A DNA stretch of 29,446 nucleotides. Origin: a virus. The position numbers were made by a program, and so were the translations under genes. The notes beneath the pieces were generated by a model that saw only the letters and a program-made list of their open reading frames with translations, did no database searches and was not told where the DNA came from. The stretch spans positions 1 through 29,446 of IMG/VR virus record IMGVR_UViG_3300044997_000826; one strand, 5' to 3'. This document shows positions 21,898-29,446 of the stretch, one piece after another (the stretch's first letter is position 1; every line of letters starts with the position of its first letter).

Positions 21898-23745
21898 ATG
21901 GCGTCAAAAACGATTAAAGAAATCAGACAAAGAAAATACCTGGCCAGAGATTTTGATTCCTTAAGATCCACTCTTTTAGACTACGCCAGACAGTATTATC
22001 CAGATAGAATAGAAGATTTTTCAGAAGCATCGGTGGGCGGACTCTTCCTGGATATGGCTGCCTATGTAGGTGACAATTTATCTTTTTATCTTGATCATTT
22101 ATATGGAGAGCTAAATCCGGAAACGGCGGTAGAAAATGCGTCTGTCGAGCGAGCGCTAAGAAATGCTGGCGTACCAATCACCGGTGCCGCTCCTGCGACC
22201 GTCGACGTTACGGTTTATATTGAAGTACCTGTTGCTTCTCTCGGCGACGACGAGCCCGATGTTACTCTTTTACCGACGATCAAAGAAGGTACGGTTTTTA
22301 TTAGCGACAGCGGAATACCTTTTACGCTGATAGAAGACATACAGTTTTCTATAGATCCAGCAGAAGATGGAATCTATATTCTAAATCAAGAAGCCAAAAA
22401 AAGAATCGGTAGACAGAGACCCGACGGTACTATAGTAAGCTATTTTCTTTCTTTAACGGGACTTTGTATTTCCGGTAGAGAAACTAGAGAAATTACAACT
22501 TTTGATTCGTTCGTTCCATTCAGGAGATTCTCTCTAAGTCAAACCAACGTAAGTGAAATAGTTAGAGTTTATGATGACTTTGGAAACACATACTACGAAG
22601 TCGGTTCTTTAACGCATGACGTAGTCTATAGAAACGTTTTAAATACTTCAGAAGACAGCGACTTAGTAAAAGATGGTTTGAGAATCATTCCTGCGCCATA
22701 CAGGTTTCTTAAATTAACTGATTTAGCGACGCGTAAAACTACTTTAATTTTTGGTGGCGGATCTGCCAGCACGATAGAAGACGACGTCATACCAGACCCG
22801 TCCGAATTCGCTATACGCATGCCTTATTCAAAATACATTGGTAGAACAACCCTAAATCCAGAAAAATTATTGACTACTAACACGCTAGGCGTAGCTGCAG
22901 AGAACGCTAATGTAACGGTAGTATATCGCTATGGTGGAGGATTAAGTCATAATATTGCGCCTAATTCCTTAACGTCAGTTTCCACATTAAACATAGTTTT
23001 TCCTTTAAATCCGCCGAACAGTCAGGCAGTTAAAGTGAGAAATAGCATAGAAATTTCTAACACAGTTGCTGCGACAGGTGGAGAAGACGCACTGTCTGCC
23101 AGGGAATTAGCGACGCTAATACCTTCAATAAAAAACTCTCAAGAAAGAATAGTGACCAAAGAAGACTTGCTTGCTAGAGTCTATACGATGCCCTCAAATC
23201 TAGGCAGGGTTTTTAGAGCAGCCATAGCATCGAATCCCAACAATCCGCTAGCCACCCAGCTTTTTATCATATCGAGAGACAACAATCAGAGATTGATCAC
23301 GTCTCCTGATACGCTAAAGATAAATCTAAGAAAATATTTAAATTCTTATAGAATGATATCGGACGCGATAGACATCTTAGACGCCAGAATCATCAATTTG
23401 CAACTAAAGTTTACGGTAATTATAGACCCTACATTAAATAGAACATCAGTTTTATCTACGATTTTAACCAAGCTTCAAAATAAATTTGAAGCTAGAAAAA
23501 TGTACATAGATCAACCAATAATCATATCGGAAGTAATCAACTTAATCTATACCGTGCAAGGCGTTATTGCAGTAGATTCAATTAACTTTAACAATATTTC
23601 GGGTGTCGTAAATAACCTAGTGTATAGTGACGTTACTTACGACGTAAAAAATAATACAAAACGTCAAATGATACTTCCTCCGACAGGTGGAATATTTGAA
23701 ATACGTTATCCTGCAGACGATATTATCGCGAAGGTGGTGTCATAA
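21898..23745 (+). CDS. Baseplate wedge protein gp6-like (baseplate J family)
   Basis: The 615-residue product fits T4 gp6 (660 residues), which forms the inner baseplate ring that transmits the sheath-contraction signal. The N-terminal RQRKYLARDFDSLRSTLLDYARQYYP, then FSEASVGGLFLDMAAYVGDNLSFYLDH, is the conserved gp6/J-like opening, with helices that pair with gp25. ENASVERALRNAGVPITGAAPATVDVTV continues the J-family pattern. The C-terminal third (QERIVTKEDLLARVYTMPSNLGRVFRAA and later IDILDARIINLQLKFTVII) corresponds to the ring-forming domain. It begins 16 bases after the gp25-like gene with AGGAT upstream, and its stop overlaps the next start by one base (TAATG). Confidence 0.85.
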   Translation: MASKTIKEIRQRKYLARDFDSLRSTLLDYARQYYPDRIEDFSEASVGGLFLDMAAYVGDNLSFYLDHLYGELNPETAVENASVERALRNAGVPITGAAPATVDVTVYIEVPVASLGDDEPDVTLLPTIKEGTVFISDSGIPFTLIEDIQFSIDPAEDGIYILNQEAKKRIGRQRPDGTIVSYFLSLTGLCISGRETREITTFDSFVPFRRFSLSQTNVSEIVRVYDDFGNTYYEVGSLTHDVVYRNVLNTSEDSDLVKDGLRIIPAPYRFLKLTDLATRKTTLIFGGGSASTIEDDVIPDPSEFAIRMPYSKYIGRTTLNPEKLLTTNTLGVAAENANVTVVYRYGGGLSHNIAPNSLTSVSTLNIVFPLNPPNSQAVKVRNSIEISNTVAATGGEDALSARELATLIPSIKNSQERIVTKEDLLARVYTMPSNLGRVFRAAIASNPNNPLATQLFIISRDNNQRLITSPDTLKINLRKYLNSYRMISDAIDILDARIINLQLKFTVIIDPTLNRTSVLSTILTKLQNKFEARKMYIDQPIIISEVINLIYTVQGVIAVDSINFNNISGVVNNLVYSDVTYDVKNNTKRQMILPPTGGIFEIRYPADDIIAKVVS

Positions 23746-25253
23746 TGTTTCGTATATTAAAAGCTGATAAAGACACTTACATCACAGACAAATACGTCGA
23801 TGGGATTAGAGTAAAAAGTGGTAATGTTGGTACGGCTGGAACGCTGGATTTATTTAAACTTTACGGAATTACTGTAGTCAGTAATCAAGCCCAAATCGAG
23901 CTGTCCAGGTTGTTGTTACACTTTGATTTGAATCCTTTACGAGATTTAGTAAATAGCGGAAAGATAGACACGACGCATTCGAGTTTTAAATGTCAATTAA
24001 GTCTTAAAGACGTATATGGTGGTCAAACGACTCCCAATAATTTTACTGTCGACATCTTTCCTTTGTCGGGTTCTTTTGACGAAGGATCGGGAAAAGACAC
24101 TGCGTATTATGTCGACAAAGATAGGGCAAATTTTATCTCGGCATCTCGCGAAGCTAGATGGTTCGGCGAAGGTTGTACTCTAGCTTGCTTTTCGACGGGT
24201 TCAGGCGACTATATCACTAGTTCTATTGCGATACCAGACACTAGAGTTTCTCAAACTTTTGTAAATGGTGAAGAAGATCTACTTGTAGATGTAACAAAAA
24301 TAGTTTCAGCGACTTTGAATGGCGACTTACCAGATTCAGGGCTCAGAATAACGTTTAGTGATTCTATCGAGTCGGATACTCATACGTATTTCGTCAAAAG
24401 ATTTGCAACGAGGCACGCGTATGATGAAACACAAAGACCACAGCTGCTAGTTAAATTCGACGACGCCATATCCGATGATACTTCAAACCTTTATCTAGAC
24501 GCGCCAATTTCTTCTAGTTTATTTTTTTATAATTACGTCCATGGACAACTAAGAAATTTAACTTCGGCCAGTTTAAACGTGACTGGATCAAACTGTGTAC
24601 TATTACAATTAAAAACCGAGGCTTCTGGCGTCGGCGCTTACTCTTTGTTCTTTACTGGTTCACAACACCATGTTGGTTCGAATCAAATGATGGGTGTTTA
24701 TTCTGCTTCGATATCGTTACCGTTCTCTAACGCTAACATCAAGGCAAGTTATGAACAAAGTGGTTCTGTTAAGTTTACTCCCATCTGGAGTTCAATAGAC
24801 AGGACAGTAGCTTATTTTACGGGCTCTATCGTTACGGCACGATCGCCCGAACGAGTCAATCAACGACTCAATCCAAGAAAATACGTGATTAACGTTTTAG
24901 GAATGAGTAACGAATATACCGAAAATGAAGAAGTTACGCTTCGCGTTAACGTGTTTGACGAAAATAGCCCAATAATAATCGCTAAAAGATTACCCGTAGA
25001 AATTCCTGGTATCGTTCTCAGAAATTCTTACTACGCTATTAGAAACTCTGTGACGAACGAATATGTTGTTCCATTCGATTCAATATCTAATTCTACTAAA
25101 CTAAGTAGCGACGCTAGTGGAATGTATTTTAACTTTAATACTTCGGCGCTAACTCCTTTTAGGACGTATGTAGTCGATGTAATGATAATCGTAGATGGTC
25201 AACAACAAAAATACCTGAATGCTTCTCCTACGTTTAAGGTTACTAAACTTTAA
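23745..25253 (+). CDS. Virion structural protein with N-terminal DNRLRE-like domain
   Basis: The 502-residue protein starts with ILKADKDTYITDKYV, then GTLDLFKLYG and IELSRLLLHFDLNPLRDL, matching the DNRLRE domain pattern (DtyI... with a later 'SR.LL.FDL'), a beta-sandwich common in extracellular proteins. The remainder is beta-rich with repeated S/T/G strands, and the C-terminal 120 residues (VTLRVNVFDEN...) look like an immunoglobulin-like sandwich. No catalytic motif is visible. Placement between gp6-like and the 1149-residue protein suggests a baseplate or tail-periphery component. The gp7/gp8-type name cannot be assigned from sequence. It is coupled to gp6 by a one-base overlap. Confidence 0.65.
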   Translation: MFRILKADKDTYITDKYVDGIRVKSGNVGTAGTLDLFKLYGITVVSNQAQIELSRLLLHFDLNPLRDLVNSGKIDTTHSSFKCQLSLKDVYGGQTTPNNFTVDIFPLSGSFDEGSGKDTAYYVDKDRANFISASREARWFGEGCTLACFSTGSGDYITSSIAIPDTRVSQTFVNGEEDLLVDVTKIVSATLNGDLPDSGLRITFSDSIESDTHTYFVKRFATRHAYDETQRPQLLVKFDDAISDDTSNLYLDAPISSSLFFYNYVHGQLRNLTSASLNVTGSNCVLLQLKTEASGVGAYSLFFTGSQHHVGSNQMMGVYSASISLPFSNANIKASYEQSGSVKFTPIWSSIDRTVAYFTGSIVTARSPERVNQRLNPRKYVINVLGMSNEYTENEEVTLRVNVFDENSPIIIAKRLPVEIPGIVLRNSYYAIRNSVTNEYVVPFDSISNSTKLSSDASGMYFNFNTSALTPFRTYVVDVMIIVDGQQQKYLNASPTFKVTKL

Positions 25254-25255
25254 TC

Positions 25256-28200
25256 ATGATAAAAAAGAAAAATTACATACAAGCGCCTTCGTTTATTAAA
25301 GCTGCGTTAACTGAAACGCGACCCATTCAATTAACGTTTAGAGACTTGATAGAAACCAATATTGAAAGCACTTCTTCTTTTTATTATGATCCTCTAAACT
25401 ATCCTTTAAAAAATACCCAACAGTTAAATATAAACTGGTCGAAATTCGAAGAACACACATTTTTCCAATCAGCAGAAGTAAAAACGAATATAGCCTTTGA
25501 TCAAATTATCAATGGTTATCCTTTTGATGGTACTCGAATTGAAGTTGAAAGATTTTTTGAAAGATTAACTGGATTCGAACGTTGGATCTTTGATCAATTT
25601 CCTAAATTCGCAGGTCAACTACATTTTTCTGGAACGCAAGTGGGCGAGGACCCTTCTAACGGATTTTCGGAAAATTTAGGCGTAAGAATAGAAGTAAAAG
25701 ATTCAGAGGGAGGATTATTCCCCGAACTTTCTAAAAAAAATTCGGGAGATGCTTTATTAAATCCTCCTCATAACAAATCTTTCACTGCCGAAACGCACAT
25801 ATTCGTTCCCGATCAAGTCAATGATAGCCAAATAGTTTTCCAAAAGTTATCTTCCGATAAGTTACAAGGATTTACTTTTTACCTTCATCCCTCGCTAACG
25901 TCATACGCAACTGGAACATTGAGTATAATTTCGGGTAGCGTTGAAAATTTCGTTGACTGTATTTTTCCGAAAGGTAAATTCAATCATATTTGCGTCTCTT
26001 TTAACAGAGAGACTGGCAATAATTATCTGCAATCTTTCGTAGACGAAAGATTACAACAAGAAAGCAAAAAGCAAAAAGTCATTGGCGCCCTGGACGTTTC
26101 ATCTACGTTTTATATTGGTTCAGGTTCTTCTTTTTATTCTAATGGCGCTTACGTAACTCCACAACAAACCTTTAGCGGTACTTTAGATGAATTTAGAATA
26201 TTTCACTCATACAGAACGATAAAGCAACAGAGGGCATATGCCACTAAAGGCATATATTCTACAGACTCTTTAAAACTATATTTCAGGTTTAATGAGCCGT
26301 CTTCTTCTCTATCTTCAGACCCGTCCGACGCGGTTAATTCGATAGCGCTCGACAGCTCTGGTAATTCTTTGCACGGGTTAATTTACAATTTTAATACGTC
26401 ATTAAGACGATCCGCGTCAGAAGACGCCTATAGTCTTATGAAAGACGAGAGACCAGAATTTAAGACGATATTATTTCCTTACAATCCAGACGTAATAAAT
26501 CTTAATACGAAGTTATTGGCTTCGGCTAGTACATACGATAACTTTAACCCTAATTTAATTACTAAATTAATACCAAGACACTATCTACGCCAAGGCGCAG
26601 ATTACGAATCCATAAAAAAAACCGAAATAGAAGGAACTATAGGAAATTCATATGGCGGCGAAGGCATGCCGGGTCAAGGAAAATTAGGTTCTACGCAAAT
26701 TATATTAACATTCCTCTACATATGGGCAAAATTTTTCGATGACATCAAAATGTTCGTCGATTCATTCGGTACATTACACACCATAGATTACGAAACTCAC
26801 AACTCAGTACCCGATAATTTTTTAACAGATCTGGCGAATTCATACGGTTTGTATCTACCTCCATTTTTTAATGACTCTAGCATATTACAGTATGTCGACG
26901 GAGAAGACATCGGTGAGCAAGGGCTTTCGACTTATACGCTCAAACAAATACAGTCCATGATATTGCGTCGAGTGCTCGTTAATATACCCGATGTATTACG
27001 TTCCAAAGGTACCCAACACAGCATTAAGTCTTATTTAAGATCAGTAGGTATAGATCCCGATAATACCCTAAGAATAAGGGAATTCGGTGGGCCTTCTCTA
27101 AATCAATTAGGAGCCAGTAGAGAAACAAGAACAGAGTATTCGGCCGTCGTAGATTTTCATACGACTTCTATAGTATCGACGTCATTTTTATCAGCTTCAA
27201 GAGTTGAGCCGGGTTATCCAGAAATAATGGGGTCTTTCGTAGAGGGCGTATCTTCTAACCCAAATGATGGTTTATTAACATCGGGTTCATGGACGTATGA
27301 AGCTTGTTATAAGTACGTTCAAAAAAACCTGGACCGTGGCGCGTCGAATAAAAAACAATCTTTAGTTAGATTCGAAGTAACAGGTTCTTCTTCGGCAGTA
27401 CAACCAGGCGTAGTTTTAAATTTATTCGCCACTAGCTCTTTATTAGCCTATATACGACCTGGCGACAGTAGCACCTCGCCACTTCTTTCTCTAAATTTAC
27501 CCGTAGATATCTTTAACGGAGAAAGATGGAACGTGTCCGTCGGTTGTTTTCGCAATGATTCTATAGAAAGTGTAACGTCGTCTTCTTACTTTTTAAGAGC
27601 CGCGGTGCAAAATAACGGTGATATCACGAAAATATATACGACTTCTTCTTTTTTCAATGAAACGCCGACAGGAGGAAATAACGTATTTAGAACATTAAGC
27701 GCCTTAACTAACGCTTCGGGCTCTAGGATAGTAATAGGAAGAAACGACAACATTCCCGAGGGCGTAATGGGGTATCTTTTCTTAAATAATACTATTGATT
27801 CTCCTGACGATGCAAGAGAAACTTCCTTCGTAGGACAGATAAGTAACGTTAGATTTTGGTCGAAGGGCTTATCAGAAACAGAGTGGAGAGAACATGTCAG
27901 GAACCCTAAGTCGCTCGGCGTCATGGACGCTTTAACGAATTATAATTACGTAACCAATAAAACAGGTTCTTTTGAAAAACTAAGATTAAGCACGCTAGAG
28001 AAACAAACGGCTCGTACAGCAAGTTTATCTGGTGATATCATCTTTAATGACTTTAGTGAAAACGAAATAAGCGTTGTCGGCAATAAATTTCCAGCGCAAC
28101 AAAATATTTTCGTTAATGATATTTTTGGCTACAGTTATTTGTCTCCCTATTTCGATGAATATTCTACTAGCGAAAAAATTAGAATAAGAAGCTTTAAGGA

Positions 28201-28705
28201 TTCTGAAAACTTAAATGATTCTACATATGCTTCCGTAGGTCCATTGTACGAATTGCCTCCTGGAGAAACTCCTCTCGATGATGTTAGACTATCAATAGAG
28301 TTTTCCTTATTAGACGCGTTAAACAAAGATATTGTCAATATGTTCGCGACGTTCGACACCTTGTCAGCAGCGATTGGTTCGCCCGAACTGATGTATTCAC
28401 CAGATTATCCAGACCTAGAAAAATTAAGAAACATATATTTTAATCGCGTAAAAGAAAAAATAAGTTTTAGAAATTTCTTCGAATTTTACAGATGGTTTGA
28501 TCAGTCGATGAGCAACTTTATAGAGCAGCTGGTTCCTCGTAAGACAAGATTTAAAGGCATAAATTTCGTTGTAGAATCTCACATGCTAGAAAGGCACAAA
28601 TTAGAATATCAGTCTAGCGAAATTTATCTAGGCGACTCGACGCGAGGAAGAATAAAAGACAACCTGTTGGTCCAACAGGTCGTAGGAAAAATAAGTAGAT
28701 TTTAA
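25256..28705 (+). CDS. Large baseplate/tail-peripheral protein with two LamG-like domains
   Basis: At 1149 residues this is the longest gene in the window. The N-terminal region (FERLTGFERWIFDQFPKFAG near residues 100-120) resembles proteins seen in marine T4-like baseplates. Residues about 168-330 form a concanavalin-like LamG domain: SFTAETHIFVPD, then GKFNHICVSFNRETGNNYLQ, then FSGTLDEFRIFHSYRTIKQQ. A second such domain lies at about 677-890 (GSWTYEACYKYV ... FVGQISNVRFWSKGLSETEW). Between them LTDLANSYGLYLPP and QIQSMILRRVLVNIPDVLRSKGTQ are helical. The C-terminal 200 residues are helical and charged. T4 gp7 is 1032 residues and fills the equivalent position, but homology cannot be claimed. 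The LamG domains suggest carbohydrate contact. Confidence 0.7.
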   Translation: MIKKKNYIQAPSFIKAALTETRPIQLTFRDLIETNIESTSSFYYDPLNYPLKNTQQLNINWSKFEEHTFFQSAEVKTNIAFDQIINGYPFDGTRIEVERFFERLTGFERWIFDQFPKFAGQLHFSGTQVGEDPSNGFSENLGVRIEVKDSEGGLFPELSKKNSGDALLNPPHNKSFTAETHIFVPDQVNDSQIVFQKLSSDKLQGFTFYLHPSLTSYATGTLSIISGSVENFVDCIFPKGKFNHICVSFNRETGNNYLQSFVDERLQQESKKQKVIGALDVSSTFYIGSGSSFYSNGAYVTPQQTFSGTLDEFRIFHSYRTIKQQRAYATKGIYSTDSLKLYFRFNEPSSSLSSDPSDAVNSIALDSSGNSLHGLIYNFNTSLRRSASEDAYSLMKDERPEFKTILFPYNPDVINLNTKLLASASTYDNFNPNLITKLIPRHYLRQGADYESIKKTEIEGTIGNSYGGEGMPGQGKLGSTQIILTFLYIWAKFFDDIKMFVDSFGTLHTIDYETHNSVPDNFLTDLANSYGLYLPPFFNDSSILQYVDGEDIGEQGLSTYTLKQIQSMILRRVLVNIPDVLRSKGTQHSIKSYLRSVGIDPDNTLRIREFGGPSLNQLGASRETRTEYSAVVDFHTTSIVSTSFLSASRVEPGYPEIMGSFVEGVSSNPNDGLLTSGSWTYEACYKYVQKNLDRGASNKKQSLVRFEVTGSSSAVQPGVVLNLFATSSLLAYIRPGDSSTSPLLSLNLPVDIFNGERWNVSVGCFRNDSIESVTSSSYFLRAAVQNNGDITKIYTTSSFFNETPTGGNNVFRTLSALTNASGSRIVIGRNDNIPEGVMGYLFLNNTIDSPDDARETSFVGQISNVRFWSKGLSETEWREHVRNPKSLGVMDALTNYNYVTNKTGSFEKLRLSTLEKQTARTASLSGDIIFNDFSENEISVVGNKFPAQQNIFVNDIFGYSYLSPYFDEYSTSEKIRIRSFKDSENLNDSTYASVGPLYELPPGETPLDDVRLSIEFSLLDALNKDIVNMFATFDTLSAAIGSPELMYSPDYPDLEKLRNIYFNRVKEKISFRNFFEFYRWFDQSMSNFIEQLVPRKTRFKGINFVVESHMLERHKLEYQSSEIYLGDSTRGRIKDNLLVQQVVGKISRF

Positions 28706-28717
28706 ACGAGTAAAACA

Positions 28718-29446
28718 ATGTCAGTATTTATTAAGAATTTTTATTCCTCGATCCAGCAATATAGTAAACTGGAAGAACGAGCTTTTGACGAAGGTCCGAG
28801 AATATATGATACATCTATTGGCATTAACTCTTCATCGATAGCAACGAACGAAATAGATCAATACCGCCAAGGCGTCGAAATTACGCAAGAAACTTACACA
28901 CTAGGCATGGTTAAAATTTCGGCTGGCACACCGGGTCACTTTGTCAAACCCGTGTGTTACGGTATCAACGACTTAGATATCATCTCTACTGGTTCATTTA
29001 TCGAAATAGAAAATTTTAATCCTGTCGCTTATTTGTATCTACAGCAACCGGGACTAGAACTTAAACGAGCGATCACTTTCCCTATAATCACCGCAGACAG
29101 TAATCAAGCTGAAAATTATAACCTTAACGGTATCATCGAACCGCTTTCCATTAGACCAGTTATTTCTTTTTTCTCTATAGAATTTCCATTTGAATCGCAC
29201 GCTTTTCGTGGAAGTATGATGGCCGGAAATTTAGATCCCTGGAAATTTTCTAGCGATAGAATTTTAACAGTAGATTACGTTCCCAAAAAATTGATACCGA
29301 TTAAAACCTTAACTTCTGGCACGATCGAAACTCGTGGATTTATAAACGAAGAATTTTATTTAGACGCGTTTGAAGTTATTAGGTCGGGTTCTTCGGTAGC
29401 GCAACAAAGTGTCGGTTATGTTAGCGATCGCGTCAATGATTTTGAT
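28718..29446 (+). CDS. Structural protein, N-terminal 243 residues (3' partial)
   Basis: The frame opens at ATG 28718, 12 bases after the previous stop, and stays open for 243 codons to the last base, so the gene continues beyond the window. The N-terminus is MSVFIKNFYSSIQQYSKLEE. The sequence is beta-rich (SFIEIENFNPVAYLYLQQP, LSIRPVISFFSIEFPFESH) with no signal peptide, membrane segment or catalytic motif. The segment from GIIEPLSI to HAFRGSMM might be an assembly domain. Placement at the end of a baseplate gene run suggests another tail or baseplate component. I do not recognise a family. Confidence 0.65.
   Translation, partial: MSVFIKNFYSSIQQYSKLEERAFDEGPRIYDTSIGINSSSIATNEIDQYRQGVEITQETYTLGMVKISAGTPGHFVKPVCYGINDLDIISTGSFIEIENFNPVAYLYLQQPGLELKRAITFPIITADSNQAENYNLNGIIEPLSIRPVISFFSIEFPFESHAFRGSMMAGNLDPWKFSSDRILTVDYVPKKLIPIKTLTSGTIETRGFINEEFYLDAFEVIRSGSSVAQQSVGYVSDRVNDFD

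Overview
The window looks like part of a large AT-rich genome of a T4-like contractile-tailed phage, probably marine. Every supported gene lies on the plus strand. Genes are packed tightly, and many neighbours share an ATGA or TTGA stop/start overlap. The structural half carries recognisable T4-type baseplate genes: gp25-like, gp6-like, and a spike-like protein with an OB-like start. No host housekeeping gene, rRNA, tRNA, integrase, insertion sequence or CRISPR array was seen. Marine T4-like phages such as P-SSM2 are known to carry blocks of surface-glycan genes, and this window fits that pattern.

Positions 1-12538 form a glycan island. It holds a GT2-like C-terminal fragment, several GT4-type and GT2-type glycosyltransferases, GDP-mannose 4,6-dehydratase, three methyltransferases (two class I, one FkbM), a polysaccharide-deacetylase-like protein, a FemAB/GNAT-like acyltransferase, a CMP-nonulosonate cytidylyltransferase (NeuA-like) and a short NeuB-like synthase. 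Two island genes are broken. A CDP-glycerol-transferase-like gene has an in-frame amber codon at 7975-7977. A UDP-glucose-dehydrogenase-like gene has a scrambled N-terminus and an apparent internal deletion. No flippase, polymerase or other polytopic membrane protein is seen, so the products probably act in the cytoplasm on soluble substrates or feed a host pathway.

Positions 12575-15865 carry a Cas4/AddB-like PD-(D/E)XK nuclease with four cysteines placed to hold an Fe-S cluster, then two GT4 glycosyltransferases in tandem. Positions 15862-17288 hold a small membrane-anchored coiled-coil protein, a sigma-70 region-2-like protein (candidate late sigma factor, gp55-like) and a small helical protein that may be a gp16-like terminase small subunit.

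Positions 17292-29446 are virion genes: a spike/hub-like protein, an 840-residue protein with a disordered linker and a CHAP/NlpC-like cysteine hydrolase domain, gp25-like and gp6-like baseplate wedge proteins, a DNRLRE-like structural protein, a 1149-residue protein with two LamG-like domains, and a 5' portion of another structural protein that runs off the window.

In outline, the late-expression and baseplate genes build the tail, and the adjacent glycan genes make and attach activated sugars (a GDP-6-deoxyhexose and a CMP-nonulosonate). The acceptor, whether virion protein, DNA or host envelope, cannot be read from the sequence. There is no gene-free stretch longer than about 100 bases.
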